The translations under genes and the position numbers were made by a program. 64,000 nt of DNA. It comes from Acholeplasmataceae bacterium (GTDB taxonomy: Bacteria; Bacillota_I; Bacilli_A; Acholeplasmatales; Acholeplasmataceae). The notes under the pieces are model-generated. The model worked only from the letters and a program-made list of their open reading frames with translations, was not told the origin of the DNA and did no database searches. Shown here in pieces: positions 26,141 through 36,700 of the stretch. The stretch lies in NCBI GenBank assembly GCA_007692425.1, contig RECG01000008.1, forward strand, positions 17,287 through 81,286. Direction: 5' to 3'. Position 1 is the first letter of the stretch. Each line of letters starts with the position of its first letter.

Positions 26141-26890
26141 TTATACGGTTTCGTTTTTGTGATAAATACGTAACAAGCCATTTAGCACCAGTTCAGGCTC
26201 CAAGGTCAGCGGCGTGCTGCACAACGGTGCGATGATCGGCGCGAGACCACCGGTCAGGATGACGTCGAAAGGGATATCGACTTCTTTTCGGATCCGCTCA
26301 ACCAGGCCGTCGACCTGGGCGGCGACCCCGTAGGTGACGCCTGACTGCATGCAGGTGATCGTATTGGTGCCAAGCACTTTTTTCGGCACGTCGATGTCGA
26401 TATCAGGCAAAAGGGCGGTGTTGCCGACCAAAGCCTTAATCGAAATATCGACACCGGGTGTGATGACTACACCGAGAATATGCCGGTCTTTGACATAGAT
26501 GTATTTGTTGGCGGTCCCCAGATCGACAATCAGCATCGGCGTGCCGGCATCCTCGACACCGACCGCGCCACAAATCAGATCGGCACCGACCTCCTTGGGA
26601 TGATCGGTCTTGATGTTCACACCGGTCTTGATGCCGGGGCCGACAATGAGCGGCACGACCTTGAAAAAGCGCTGACAAATCTCAACGAGTTTCTCGGTGA
26701 CCCTGGGGACGACGCTGGCAATGGCCACCGCCGTCACTTCCTTGACATCGAAAAGGCTGCGGATGGCGACGTAATACTCATCCGCCGTCTTGTTGGTCTC
26801 GGTGTTGAGCCGGTAAGATTCGATGATGACATGGTCTTTCGCCAGACCGATGTTGATATTGGTGTTGCCGACATCAAATAATAAGATCAT
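26141..26890 (-). CDS. coaX: Type III pantothenate kinase
   Basis: A 249-residue ASKHA-fold kinase phosphorylating pantothenate, the first step of coenzyme A synthesis. Motifs: LLFDVGNTN with the catalytic Asp, NIKTDHPKEVGADLI, the phosphate motif IVDLGTANK and ITPGVDIS. The usual sequence at that place is DxGTA(T/S), and this enzyme has GTANKY. Start at 26890 with GGAG 8 bases upstream. It is 21 bases after the ECF S-component gene, which suggests that uptake and phosphorylation of pantothenate are coupled. Confidence 0.93.
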   Translation of the reverse strand: MILLFDVGNTNINIGLAKDHVIIESYRLNTETNKTADEYYVAIRSLFDVKEVTAVAIASVVPRVTEKLVEICQRFFKVVPLIVGPGIKTGVNIKTDHPKEVGADLICGAVGVEDAGTPMLIVDLGTANKYIYVKDRHILGVVITPGVDISIKALVGNTALLPDIDIDVPKKVLGTNTITCMQSGVTYGVAAQVDGLVERIRKEVDIPFDVILTGGLAPIIAPLCSTPLTLEPELVLNGLLRIYHKNETV

Positions 26891-26911
26891 CAAAACCACT
26901 CCTTGCCATGC

Positions 26912-27673
26912 TTATCCTGCTTTGACCTGTTCCAATGCGAACAGGATCGGCGTGCCGACAAAGGCCGCCAAAATTGCCTCGACCAGTCCATTGGACACGG
27001 CAATCGTGAAAATCAGGCTTAAAAGCTGGTCGGCGGGGACAAGGGTCGTGATCAAGCCTCTTTCAAAAATGACCAAAGCCGACAGGACCAACACCGTATG
27101 GATCACAGTCGCGACGATCAAGGTCGAGGGCACCAGGATCCGCCGGTTGTCATCCTTCTTGATGAACGCGAAATAAGCCGTGATGAAGGCCACATTGACC
27201 AGCAGGAAGAACACCGTCACCACGGAAGCGTTCCAACTTGAGAACTCAATGATCGCCTGTCCGGCATAATAGATGCCAAACGAGGTGATCAGCGTGACGA
27301 TGGCGAAAATGTAGATGTTCGAATGTTTGACCGTCCGTTCAAACCATCTGAACAAAGCCAGCAGATAAATCGCCGCCAAGGCGAACAACAACCGTGGCAA
27401 GACCGAAACAAGCGGATTGACGAACGCCGGGTCTAGCGGTCCGGTCGGTGTCGTCGCCGCCCGGATCAAGGATCCCAGACCGAAAAACAACGCCAGCATC
27501 AAGCCATAGCGCTTGGGCAACAGAAAAGCACCGATCAAGACAGGGATGTGAATCAAGGTCAGGGCGACAGTGCCGACGGTGATATAACCGATCTGCGGCA
27601 CGAACGTCATGACCAAGATGATCGCTGCAAAAACCGATGCCAAGGTTAAATCCTGGATATTGCTTCTTTTCAT
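26912..27673 (-). CDS. ECF transporter substrate-binding (S) component, probably for pantothenate
   Basis: A 253-residue protein with about six hydrophobic helices, beginning MKRSNIQDLTLASVFAAII. The N-terminal ASVFAA pattern is typical of ECF S components, which contact the EcfT subunit through short Ala motifs. Placement directly before coaX suggests the PanT (pantothenate) type; inferred from context. The energising ATPases and EcfT are not in the window. Start at 27673 with AAGGAG upstream. Its own promoter lies at 27724-27752. Confidence 0.78.
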   Translation of the reverse strand: MKRSNIQDLTLASVFAAIILVMTFVPQIGYITVGTVALTLIHIPVLIGAFLLPKRYGLMLALFFGLGSLIRAATTPTGPLDPAFVNPLVSVLPRLLFALAAIYLLALFRWFERTVKHSNIYIFAIVTLITSFGIYYAGQAIIEFSSWNASVVTVFFLLVNVAFITAYFAFIKKDDNRRILVPSTLIVATVIHTVLVLSALVIFERGLITTLVPADQLLSLIFTIAVSNGLVEAILAAFVGTPILFALEQVKAG

Positions 27674-27723
27674 CTTTTTTCTCCTTTTCAGGCCTCCTTG
27701 GGAGGTCCCATAAGTACACATCC

Positions 27724-27752
27724 ATTATACGCTTCTTTGTCGTTCAATACAA
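27724..27752 (-). promoter_or_regulatory. Promoter of the ECF-coaX unit
   Basis: Minus strand TTGTAT (27752-27747), 17 bases, TATAAT (27729-27724), about 50 bases before the start codon. Confidence 0.75.
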
Positions 27753-27755
27753 GTC

Positions 27756-27784
27756 AAAAAAAGCGCCCGCCGAAAGGCGGACGC
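27756..27784 (-). terminator. Terminator of the aldo/keto reductase operon
   Basis: Minus strand GCGTCCGCC-TTTC-GGCGGGCGC followed by seven T. Confidence 0.88.
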
Positions 27785-27791
27785 CTGATGC

Positions 27792-28637
27792 TCATGGATA
27801 AGGCTTGAAGACACCCCAAGGATTGTTGTCAGGGTCGGTGTAGACGCGCTTGCCGCGCGAGAGCTTGTTGACGGCCTTGATGTCCTCATCGGTCAAGATC
27901 AGGTCTTTGGCCTTGAAGTTCTCTTCGATGCGGGCCGGTGTCGCCGATTTCGGGATCATGATGATGCCACGCTGCAGCCCCCAGGCGATGACGACCTGGG
28001 CGATCGTCGCCTTGTGTGTCTTGGCGATTTCACCAAGCGTCTCGCCGTAATGCTCTTCAAAGACGCCACCTTTCATGAACGGCCCGTATGATTCGGTCGC
28101 GATGCCTTGCTCGTCCAAATAGCGCTTGAGCCAGATCTGGGGCAGACCCGGGTGGAGTTCGACCTGGTTGACCATCGGTTTGATCTTCGCGGTCTCATAA
28201 AGGTCTTCAAGATGATGGCGTTGGAAGTTGCAGACGCCGATCGCCCGGATCTTCCCGCCTTCATAAAGCGATTCAAACAAGCGCCAGGTCTCCTGATTGA
28301 CCTCCTTGTCATGGTTGGGCCAGTGAATCAGGTATAAATCAACATAATCGGTCTTGAGTTTTTGCAAAGACTCCTCGAAGGCCGTGACAGCATTATCAAG
28401 CGGCATGTGGAAACGCTGCTTGGTCGTGATGAAAATCTCTTCCCGGGGGATGCCTGAATCCACCACCGCTTGTCCCACGCTTGCTTCATTGTGATAAAGC
28501 TGGGCGGTATCGATGTGGCGATAACCGGTCTTCAAGGCATGCTTGACCATCTCATAAGCAACCTGGCCGTCGGGCGCCATGAAGGTGCCGAGGCCCAATA
28601 AAGGCATCTTGTAGCCATTGGCTAATCTCTTATGCAT
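27792..28637 (-). CDS. Aldo/keto reductase
   Basis: A 281-residue (beta/alpha)8 NADPH-dependent reductase of carbonyl compounds. The catalytic tetrad is visible: Asp in HIDTAQLYHNE, Tyr in the same segment, Lys in FITTKQ and His in YLIHWPNH. The nucleotide-binding C-terminal motif IPKSATPARIEENF is also present. Most like the YvgN/2,5-diketogluconate reductase branch; the physiological substrate is unknown. It overlaps the second M42 peptidase by 8 bases and is last in the trmB-M42-AKR group. Confidence 0.92.
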   Translation of the reverse strand: MHKRLANGYKMPLLGLGTFMAPDGQVAYEMVKHALKTGYRHIDTAQLYHNEASVGQAVVDSGIPREEIFITTKQRFHMPLDNAVTAFEESLQKLKTDYVDLYLIHWPNHDKEVNQETWRLFESLYEGGKIRAIGVCNFQRHHLEDLYETAKIKPMVNQVELHPGLPQIWLKRYLDEQGIATESYGPFMKGGVFEEHYGETLGEIAKTHKATIAQVVIAWGLQRGIIMIPKSATPARIEENFKAKDLILTDEDIKAVNKLSRGKRVYTDPDNNPWGVFKPYP

Positions 28638-29691
28638 AGGTTCCCTCCTTCAATTCTCGGATCAAATCCGGTGTAAACGTCTCTAACAAGGTCAAGAGCA
28701 TCTTGCGGGCATGATCAAGATCACCAAGATCCATCATGGCCGCCGTGCTGTGGATGTAACGGGCGGGCAGGCCGATGGTTGTCGCGGGGATGCCGGCGTG
28801 CATGTCAAGTGCTTTGGCGGCATCCGTCCCGCCTTTGGATGTGAAGTACTGATAAGCAATGTCATGTTTTTTGGCCAGGTCGACGAACAGCTTGAGCAGG
28901 CCTTGGTGCATGACATTCCTGGGATCGTACATGCGGATCAGAAAACCTTTGCCAAGCGCACCAAGACTGTTGGCATCAAGGGTGTCATTGACCGGTGAGG
29001 CGTCAAGGGCGATGAAGATGTCCGGTGCGAACAGGTTGGTGGCCGTCTCCGCGCCTCGCAGGCCGACTTCTTCCTGGACGGTCGCGCCGGCCACGAGCGT
29101 GAAAGGTAATGTTTGCTTGTCAAAGTATTCAATGGTTTCGAGCGCCAGCCCGCAACCATAACGGTTATCGATCGCCTTGGCGATCACCCGTCTTTTGTTT
29201 TGCGTATAGGCGAAAGGATTGTCATATAGCACCATGTCGCCCAGTTGGACGCCGAAAGAGACGGCTTCTTCCTTGGAAGACGCACCGATGTCCAAAAGCA
29301 GTTCCTCGAGCTTGGTGTTCTGTTCTTTTCTCATATGGGGTGGAATGGCGCCGATGACGCCCTTGATGACACCATGCCTGGTATGGACATTGAGCACCTG
29401 GGAGACAAAGACCTCGCCGATCAGACCACCGATGTTCTTGACGTGCAACATGCCGTTGTCCTTGATGGCCACGACCATCAGGCCGACCTCGTCCATGTGT
29501 CCGGCAATCATCACGACCGGTGCCTTCGGATCTTTGGCCCTTTTGATGGCAAACAATGATCCCAGGCCGTCCTGTCTGACCTCGAAAGACGGAAAACGGT
29601 TCATGAACGCTTTCATATATGCTCTCACATCATGCTCGTAACCGCTCGTTCCCGCCAAATCGAACAAGTCCTTGTATAGGGGTTTCAACAT
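28630..29691 (-). CDS. Second M42-family aminopeptidase
   Basis: A 353-residue paralogue of the enzyme at 15952. Motifs: IAGHMDEVG, IDNRYGCG, TVQEEVGLRG, ALDASPVND, and RYIHSTAAM, where the terminal metal His is preserved. It begins one base after the trmB stop and overlaps the aldo/keto reductase start. Likely trims peptides in the cytosol. Confidence 0.92.
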   Translation of the reverse strand: MLKPLYKDLFDLAGTSGYEHDVRAYMKAFMNRFPSFEVRQDGLGSLFAIKRAKDPKAPVVMIAGHMDEVGLMVVAIKDNGMLHVKNIGGLIGEVFVSQVLNVHTRHGVIKGVIGAIPPHMRKEQNTKLEELLLDIGASSKEEAVSFGVQLGDMVLYDNPFAYTQNKRRVIAKAIDNRYGCGLALETIEYFDKQTLPFTLVAGATVQEEVGLRGAETATNLFAPDIFIALDASPVNDTLDANSLGALGKGFLIRMYDPRNVMHQGLLKLFVDLAKKHDIAYQYFTSKGGTDAAKALDMHAGIPATTIGLPARYIHSTAAMMDLGDLDHARKMLLTLLETFTPDLIRELKEGTYA

Positions 29692-29692
29692 G

Positions 29693-30298
29693 TCATTTGA
29701 CCTCCAGCGTCAGTTGATAGATCGGACCGTCTGCCCGTTTTTTCTCCTCGTACTCGGTCATGTAGGGACCAGGTGGCAGATCATAGCGGATGTCGGTGAT
29801 GGCATAACGGCCATGCACCGTCATCAGCGTGTCTTCGAAAAAGCCTTCGTGGTCGGTCCGAAACTGGATGATGCCGTGTTTCTTCATGACCTTGTCATAC
29901 AAATCAAGAAAGGCAGGCGCCGTTAAACGGCGCTTGTGGTGCCTGGCCTTGGGCCAGGGGTCTGAAAAGTTCAGATAGAGCCGGTCCACCGAAGCGGGCG
30001 GCAGGTACTGGTCAAGTTCCTTGGCATCACCCAAGATGATGAGCAGGTTGTCAAGTCCCATCTCCTGTTTTTTCTGCATGATGCGGTAACAGACGTTGAT
30101 GTTGATTTCCATGGCCAGAAACAACGCGTCAGGGTGGTCTTTGGCCAGGTCGGTGATGAAGCGGCCCTTGCCGCTGCCGATTTCCAGCGAGACCGTCTTT
30201 TTCGTCAACATCAATGGTGTCGGGCCGATGATGACACCGGCGGCTGCCATGGCCTCGCGGGTGGCCTGCCGGATCCGTTTTTGTCGCATGTCATCCAT
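29693..30298 (-). CDS. trmB: tRNA (guanine-N7)-methyltransferase
   Basis: A 201-residue SAM methyltransferase acting on G46 of tRNA. Motifs: LEIGSGKGRFITDLA for SAM, then NFSDPWPKARHHKRRL and FRTDHEGFFED, which are diagnostic of TrmB. A later in-frame ATG at 30289 is an alternative start. It is followed directly by the M42 gene. Confidence 0.95.
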   Translation of the reverse strand: MDDMRQKRIRQATREAMAAAGVIIGPTPLMLTKKTVSLEIGSGKGRFITDLAKDHPDALFLAMEININVCYRIMQKKQEMGLDNLLIILGDAKELDQYLPPASVDRLYLNFSDPWPKARHHKRRLTAPAFLDLYDKVMKKHGIIQFRTDHEGFFEDTLMTVHGRYAITDIRYDLPPGPYMTEYEEKKRADGPIYQLTLEVK

Positions 30299-30351
30299 CC
30301 GTTCTAAAAGGCAAAAGGCGGTCGGGCCGCCATTTGCGCTGATATGATGAT

Positions 30352-30627
30352 TTATTCGCCGTCCAGGCGTCCGATGCCTTCAATGATGATGAAATCAGTG
30401 ATGGCGGCGATCGCTTTGTCCGCATCGCTGCCATCGGCAGTGATGGTGACAAGCTCACCTTTGTAAATCCCCAGTGACATGAGACCCATGATCGATTTGA
30501 GGTTGATGGTCTTGCCCATCGCCGCCAGATCGATGTCCGCCTCGAACGACATGGCCAGGTTGACAAGCCGGGTGGCCGGCCTGGCATGGATGCCATATTC
30601 CGAAATGATCAAAAATGACTGTTTCAT
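30352..30627 (-). CDS. HPr-family phosphocarrier protein
   Basis: A 91-residue HPr. The phospho-accepting histidine is H14 in YGIHARPATRLV, and the regulatory serine region is INLKSIMGLMSLG with S45, the residue phosphorylated by HPr kinase in Firmicutes. It begins at an ATG overlapping the upstream stop by one base (TGATG). PTS permeases are not in the window. The upstream gene is an EIIB-like protein lacking its active Cys, so the pair may be regulatory rather than transporting sugar. A paralogue such as Crh cannot be excluded. Confidence 0.9.
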   Translation of the reverse strand: MKQSFLIISEYGIHARPATRLVNLAMSFEADIDLAAMGKTINLKSIMGLMSLGIYKGELVTITADGSDADKAIAAITDFIIIEGIGRLDGE

Positions 30628-30983
30628 CAAATCCCCTCTTTCTTGCGCGCTGACAAATAAGCCAAGGCGTCTTCTGTATGTGCGCGGACCAACAGTTTGA
30701 CTTCCTTGCCGGCGATGACCGCCGGGATGTCAAGCTGTTTCAGTTTGGTCGCATCAATATCCTTGATATTCAAAACTGTGACCTTGAGACGCTGATGTTC
30801 GGCGGAAAGTCGTTGAATGTTTTCACTGCCGCCCAGCGCGTCAAAGAGATCGTTCATGACCACCAGGTCAAGTCCTTTGATTGGTGTCTTGGTTTTCTTG
30901 GTCAGGCTGCCCAGCACGAGTGCGATCACGCTGATAATCAGGATGACGCCCAGGATGAAGGCAAAATTCATCAAACCACCCAT
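30627..30983 (-). CDS. Membrane-anchored EIIB-like protein lacking the phospho-accepting Cys
   Basis: A 118-residue protein. One N-terminal membrane helix (about 6-27), then residues 38-112 align by eye with the PTS glucose-family EIIB fold: LFDALGGSENIQRL, then RLKVTV, and the QLDIPAVIAGKEVKLLV segment. In EIIB the cysteine follows the first motif as (D/S)xCxTRLRV; here that place reads SAEHQRLKV, so the phosphorylated Cys is Glu62. The start at 30983 has GGAG 7 bases upstream, and the ATG at 30989 overlaps that site. It is translationally coupled to HPr. A sensor or scaffold role is possible. Confidence 0.75.
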   Translation of the reverse strand: MGGLMNFAFILGVILIISVIALVLGSLTKKTKTPIKGLDLVVMNDLFDALGGSENIQRLSAEHQRLKVTVLNIKDIDATKLKQLDIPAVIAGKEVKLLVRAHTEDALAYLSARKKEGI

Positions 30984-31004
30984 ATACATTCTCCGTTCAG
31001 TTCA

Positions 31005-31010
31005 ATTATA
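31005..31010 (-). promoter_or_regulatory. -10 box of the EIIB-like/HPr unit
   Basis: Minus strand TATAAT about 22 bases before the start codon. The best -35 candidate is TTTGCA at 16-base spacing. Confidence 0.5.
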
Positions 31011-31039
31011 TCATATCCGGATCTCATGCAAACGTTCCC

Positions 31040-32056
31040 TCATTTGATGAACATCGCGTCGCCGAAGGAAAAGAAACGGTACGCATGACTGATGGCTTCC
31101 TGATAAGCCGTTTTGACGAACGCCGTTCCGGCGAAGGCTGAGACGAGCATGATCAAGGTCGACTTCGGCAAATGGAAATTCGTAATCAGGCGGTCGGTGA
31201 CCTTGAAACGGTAACCGGGATAAATGAAGATGCCGGTTTCAAAGGTGCCGGGTTGAAACGTCTTGTCATGATTGCTTTCAAGCGTCCGCACCGTCGTGGT
31301 GCCGACGCAGGTGATGCGTCTCTTTTCCGCAACCGCGGCATCAAGCCTCGCTGCGGCTTCTTTTGAAAGCGTGTAAGTCTCTTCATGCATGTGATGGTCT
31401 TCGACCCTTGTCGCCGTCACCGGCTTGAAGGTGCCCAGTCCGACATGCAGGGTGATGGCGATGATGTCGACGCCTTTGGCTTTCAACCGGTCAAGCAGGT
31501 CCGGGGTGAAATGCAATCCCGCGGTCGGTGCGGCCGCACTGCCCGCTTCTTTCGCATAGACGGTCTGATAGCGTGCGGGATCCTTGAGGGTCGCCGTGAT
31601 GTAGGGCGGCAGCGGCATGGTCCCGAGTTGTTCAAGCCGTTCGATCAACAGTCCGTCATAATCGAGCCTGAAATGGCGGATGCCTGCTTCAAAGACGGTC
31701 ATGCAAGTCATCCTTAACTGGTCGTCCATACGGATGACAGTGCCTTCCTTGACGCGTCTGGCCGGTTTGACGAGCGCTTCCCAGATGTCTTTTTCAATGG
31801 CTTTGAGCAACAATACCTCGATGACAGCACCGGTCCCGTCCTTGAGGCCGTAGAGCCTGGCCGGAATGACTTTGGTGTCATTGATGACGAGGACGTCGCC
31901 CTTGTCAAACTCGGTTGTGATGTCATAGAAATGGCGATGGTCGATGGCCTGTGTCAGGCGGTCAAGAACCAATAGTTTGGCATGGTCACGCTTGTCGCTC
32001 GGATGTTGGGCAATCAGTTTCTTCGGTAGATGGAAATCAAAATCGCTGACGTTCAT
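31040..32056 (-). CDS. queA: S-adenosylmethionine:tRNA ribosyltransferase-isomerase
   Basis: A 338-residue QueA, which adds the epoxycyclopentane group in queuosine synthesis on tRNA. Diagnostic stretches: [57 protein letters not shown] and [16 protein letters not shown]. It overlaps ruvB by ATGA (ruvA-ruvB-queA is a common Firmicute order). Confidence 0.96.
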   Translation of the reverse strand: MNVSDFDFHLPKKLIAQHPSDKRDHAKLLVLDRLTQAIDHRHFYDITTEFDKGDVLVINDTKVIPARLYGLKDGTGAVIEVLLLKAIEKDIWEALVKPARRVKEGTVIRMDDQLRMTCMTVFEAGIRHFRLDYDGLLIERLEQLGTMPLPPYITATLKDPARYQTVYAKEAGSAAAPTAGLHFTPDLLDRLKAKGVDIIAITLHVGLGTFKPVTATRVEDHHMHEETYTLSKEAAARLDAAVAEKRRITCVGTTTVRTLESNHDKTFQPGTFETGIFIYPGYRFKVTDRLITNFHLPKSTLIMLVSAFAGTAFVKTAYQEAISHAYRFFSFGDAMFIK

Positions 32057-33063
32057 GTGTCCAAAAGCCCCTTGTAATACTTGATGCCGAGCGCTTGATA
32101 AGCCTTTTCGGTGGCCACACGGCCACGCGGCGTACGCTTGATGTAGGCTTCCTGCATCAAAAAGGGCTCATAGACGTCTTCGACCGTGGTGATCTCTTCA
32201 CTGATGGTGGCGGCGATCGACTCGATGCCGACCGGTCCGCCGGCAAACTTCTCGACGATGCTCCGTAAGTAATTGTAATCGGTCCGGTCAAGACCGTTAT
32301 GGTCGATGCCGAGCTTGCCAAGGGCATGGTCGGTAATCTCGTTCGTGATGGTGCCGTCACCGATGATTTCGGCGAAATCGCGCACCCGTCTGAACAGACG
32401 GTTGGCGATCCTGGGCGTGCCGCGGCTGCGTTTGGCCAATGCCAGGACGGCGTCTTCCTTGATCTCGGTTTGATAGACGCGGGCGGTCCGCCTGACAATC
32501 TGTTCGAGTTCGGCATCGGTGTAATAGTTCAGACGCAGCACCACGCCGAAACGCTCACGCAGCGGCGGTGACAAGTCACCGAAGCGGGTCGTCGCGCCGA
32601 TCAACGTAAAAGGTGGCAGGTCGATACGGATCGACCGTGATTCGTGGTCCTTGCCGATGACGATGTCCAAGACATAATCCTCCATCGCCGCATAAAGCAC
32701 CTCTTCGACAAAGCGGGGCAGGCGGTGGATTTCATCGATAAAAAGCACGTCACCGGGTGACAACGCGCTCAACACAGCGGCTAAATCACCACTGCGTTCA
32801 ATCGCTGGTCCCGAGGTGATACGGATATGGACGCCCAGTTCATGGGCGATGATCTGGGCGAGCGTCGTCTTGCCCAGTCCCGGCGGACCGTAGAGCAAGA
32901 TATGGTCGAGTGCTTCTTTCCGTTTTAAAGCAGCCTTGATGTAAACATCAAGCATTTCCTTGATATCGTGTTGCCCCACATATTGGTCAAGCGTCTGGGG
33001 GCGTAAAGTCTGGTCCTCGTCTTCTTTCAAGGACATCGCGGTGACAATCCGTTCCTTGTCCAT
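32053..33063 (-). CDS. ruvB: Holliday junction branch migration ATPase
   Basis: A 336-residue AAA+ motor. Motifs: [12 protein letters not shown], Walker [13 protein letters not shown], Walker B FIDEIHRL, sensor [10 protein letters not shown] and the C-terminal winged helix with RTPRGRVAT. It acts with RuvA on Holliday junctions. Start with GGTGGACC directly before the ATG; 7 bases after ruvA. Confidence 0.97.
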   Translation of the reverse strand: MDKERIVTAMSLKEDEDQTLRPQTLDQYVGQHDIKEMLDVYIKAALKRKEALDHILLYGPPGLGKTTLAQIIAHELGVHIRITSGPAIERSGDLAAVLSALSPGDVLFIDEIHRLPRFVEEVLYAAMEDYVLDIVIGKDHESRSIRIDLPPFTLIGATTRFGDLSPPLRERFGVVLRLNYYTDAELEQIVRRTARVYQTEIKEDAVLALAKRSRGTPRIANRLFRRVRDFAEIIGDGTITNEITDHALGKLGIDHNGLDRTDYNYLRSIVEKFAGGPVGIESIAATISEEITTVEDVYEPFLMQEAYIKRTPRGRVATEKAYQALGIKYYKGLLDT

Positions 33064-33070
33064 GGTCCAC

Positions 33071-33622
33071 CTACTTCAACAAGAGCTGCAAGGCAGCCTT
33101 GATCATCGTTTCGACCGGTTGGTCCTGGTCGATTTTCTTCATCACTTTGCGTACTTCCGCACGTGAGTAGCCGAGGGCCAGCAAGGCGGCCTCGACATCA
33201 TTGGTCTGGGTCGGCAGCAACTCATCGGTTTCCACGAGCCGCCCCTTGAGATCCAAAATGATCTGCTGGGCGCTTTTCAGGCCGATGCCGGGAAACTTGG
33301 TCAGGTATTTGGCATTGCCTGATTCAATCGCGAAGATGGTGTCATCGACGGCATCGCTGGCCAAAATGGAAAGGGCGCTCTTCGGCCCGATGCCGGAGAC
33401 GCCGATCAGACGGATGAACAGTTCCTTGCTTTCCGTGGTCTTGAAACCGTAAAGGTGGTTGACATCCTCGCGCACATGGTGGTACGTGTGGACGACAAGC
33501 CGTTCCTGCAGATGATATGCATAAGGGTTCGGGACCAGTATATGATAGCCGACCCCGTTGTTTTCCAAGATGATGTGATTCGGTCTTATGACCGTTACCA
33601 CGCCCTCGATGTACGCATACAT
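33071..33622 (-). CDS. ruvA: Holliday junction DNA helicase subunit RuvA
   Basis: A 183-residue protein, [20 protein letters not shown] (OB fold), [16 protein letters not shown] and [19 protein letters not shown] (two helix-hairpin-helix motifs), with a C-terminal RuvB-binding helical domain. Start at 33622 with GGAG 8 bases upstream. A TATAAT box (33663-33658, minus) lies about 40 bases upstream, divergent from the coiled-coil gene. Confidence 0.95.
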   Translation of the reverse strand: MYAYIEGVVTVIRPNHIILENNGVGYHILVPNPYAYHLQERLVVHTYHHVREDVNHLYGFKTTESKELFIRLIGVSGIGPKSALSILASDAVDDTIFAIESGNAKYLTKFPGIGLKSAQQIILDLKGRLVETDELLPTQTNDVEAALLALGYSRAEVRKVMKKIDQDQPVETMIKAALQLLLK

Positions 33623-33705
33623 GCCATCAACTCCAAACTGAATCATGCTTAGTTATCATTATATCATTTTTTGCCCTGTGGCGCTATCATTTACCTTGAT
33701 TATGA

Positions 33706-33711
33706 TATAAT
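33706..33711 (+). promoter_or_regulatory. -10 box immediately before the coiled-coil gene
   Basis: TATAAT whose expected transcript start (about 33718) is only a few bases before the start codon at 33721/33724. A matching -35 is weak. If real, the message is nearly leaderless. Confidence 0.45.
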
Positions 33712-33723
33712 TGTCTTAAGGTG

Positions 33724-36700
33724 ATGGTTATCCAAAAGTTCGAGTATTTGAAAACATTTGAACAAGACCTCAAACAGCAGCTCGGCAGTGACAAGAAATA
33801 CCTGCCCGTCGCGAGACGATGGGCGGCGCTTTTACGTGCCGTCAATCCGATGATCAATCAGACGGAGAACACGCTCAAGACGCTCAAGGAAGATGCCGAT
33901 CATGACAACCTGCTCTTGAACCGCAGTTACCTCGAATTTGTTGAAAACAGCCAACGTTCCTTCAAGGTTTTACTCGATAAGAACCAAGAAGAAATCGAGA
34001 AAAGCCTTGAACGCAAGCAAGCCAAGAACCACACCTTGAACCAACGCTACAAAGAACAACTCAAACAGCTTGACGCCAAGTTGGAAAAAGCTGAATCGAC
34101 GCATCAGGAAGGTCTTCACAAGGCGGAAATGGTGCTCAAGCGGGAACTCGCTGTCATCCAGAAGACGATGCTTCAGATCCGCAACACCCATCAGGAAAAC
34201 ACGACCGCCATCGAAGCGGAAAAGAAAGTCACCCTTGACAACCTCGATGCCCGCTATGCATCTGAACGAAAACAACTTGAAGAAGCTTATGAAGTCTTCA
34301 AGGAAGACATCGCCGCCGACCGCCTGGTCATCCAGGAGGAAGGACAGGCCACGGCCGCCGCCAATGACGAGACGTATTTGTTGATCAAGAACACCTACAA
34401 CGAACTCTCGATCCAGTTCAACAAGAAAATCAGCGGCTTGAAAAAGGCCCACAACCGTGCCTTGGCCGAGATTGAAAAGTCCTTTCAGGCGAAACACAAG
34501 CCGCTTGAAAAGGACATCGAGCAGATTCGCCGGTCCTATGAGGACAACAAGACGAAGATCGAAACCGGACACGCCCAAAAAATCATCGATCTCAACACTG
34601 CCTTCGAACAACAAAAAGAGTCATATGAAGCCAAAAAGGCTCGTATCATCCATGAATCAGGCGAAGCCGTCACACTGCTAAACTCAAAACTGTCCGCCTA
34701 CCGCGAAGGCGTCATCAAAGACAAACTCGAGACTTCCAAAGCGATGCGCGACGAGATGAAATCGATCGCCCCCGGACCGGACCGCGACCGGATGAACCAC
34801 CAACTGACCAAAAAGCTCAACAGTTTTGACAACGAACTCAACAAGCAGATCCTCAGAACCCAGAAAGACATCCTGGTCAAGCAGCGTGAGATGCAGCGCA
34901 AGCTTTTTCAACACGACCAGGAGCATTTGCAGAAAACCAATGAGTGGCGCTTGCGACACAAACTTTTGGAATACAGTAAAAAACACGAACAAAACACGCT
35001 TGACATGCGTTACAAACTGAGCATGACCGTCCACCAGCACCGATTAAAACTGCTCGAGACGGACTTTGCCCACCACAAGGACCTGCTGCTGCTGGTCCAT
35101 AACAACGACGCCCTCAAGCTTGAAACGCAAGTCTACCTGGCGGCTGCCGTCCAGGAACGCGATTTGAACACGCTTGCCAATGACGCCCACCTTGACATCG
35201 CCGGTGTCCGTCATCTCGAGGCCGAACTCGATCATAAGCTCAAACAAAAAGCGCTTGCCCATGACCATGCACTCGCCCTTCTGAAACACAAATATGATGA
35301 CGACCAGCAAGTCCTCAACATCACCATCCAGCTCGAAATCGAAAAAGAAAAGATGAAACGCGACTACGGGCTCAAGGAACAGGAACTGCGTCTTGAGATG
35401 AACCAGCGCATCCGCGACAAGACCGCACTCATGCTTGAAGACGCCCTCAACCAGGAGGAAGCCCGTCTCGATACCGAACGGACGTTGTTGTTGATCGGTT
35501 TGAACCATGAACAGGACCTGGTCAGGGAGGAAGCCGAACGTGAGGCCGACAAGCGTCGCTTCTTGTCCAACGAGGGCCGTTTTCGCATGCAACAACGGCT
35601 GTCCAACGAAAAAGCGGGCCGTTTTTTGAAAGTCTACCGGCTCGAACTCGAACTGATGCAGACCCAGTCCGAGACCTTCATGGCCCTCATGCATCTTCTG
35701 CACGGGCAACGCCTGTCTTTCAAGAACATCGTCAATGACCTTTATGTCCTGCCTTCCCATCCCGAGGACTTCAAAGCCGTTTTGAACCTGATCAACGATT
35801 TATTGGAAAAACTGGAAATATCGACGCTTGAACTGATCACCTTCTATCAGACACTGGATGAAACGTTCTTCAAGCGTAAGATCGATGATCTGACCAGCTA
35901 CAAGTACATGCTCAAGCATGAAGACATGATGAACCTTTTTGACACCGAAATCAAAAAGGTCCAGGACCAGAAGGCCGCCATGCTCGACATCATTAACCAG
36001 ATGGAAGGCAGCATGCTCATGCTGCAGACCAATCTGGAAAAAGAACAGGCCTTCATCGCCCAGCTTTTGAAAATCAACCAGGGCATCAAGGACCAGGAAA
36101 TCAAAAGCAAGGACCGGAGCGCGGACATCAAGGAAAACCTCAAACTCATCAGCAACCACGAGCACGAGGTCAAACGCATCCAGGGCGAGCGTCAACGTCT
36201 TGAGAAAGAGATCAACGCCCGTCACCGCCAGATCGTGCCGCTCAACCGCGCACTTGACAAGCTTGATCTCAGGCAACAGCGCGCCAAAAGCAAGTTAGAC
36301 CTTGAAAAGCACCGCGAGGCCGCTTTCTTCCACCGTTATCTCAACAAGAGCCAGATCATTTACAAGAAACTTGCCAGAAGCTTGAAAGCCCACACCCGTG
36401 CCACCACCCAGGCCTACCGCCTGTTGACCAACGAGGTCTATGTCACGGACACCTTCCTCGCCCAGATCACGAAGACCATCGACAAGGCCGACCGGCAATA
36501 TGAAACCCAGCTGATCGGCACCCAGCAGGCCCTGTTGGACCTGATGCGTGCCTTCTACCGTCAAAACGAACAGGAGCAGCGTGCCATCATGCAAGGTTTC
36601 CAGGCTTCGACACATCGTTTGATCAAGAGCCTGAACCATGATTATGAAAACACCGAAAAGCTCCATGAGGCCCATGCCAAGGAAGCACTGCTCCAAAAAG

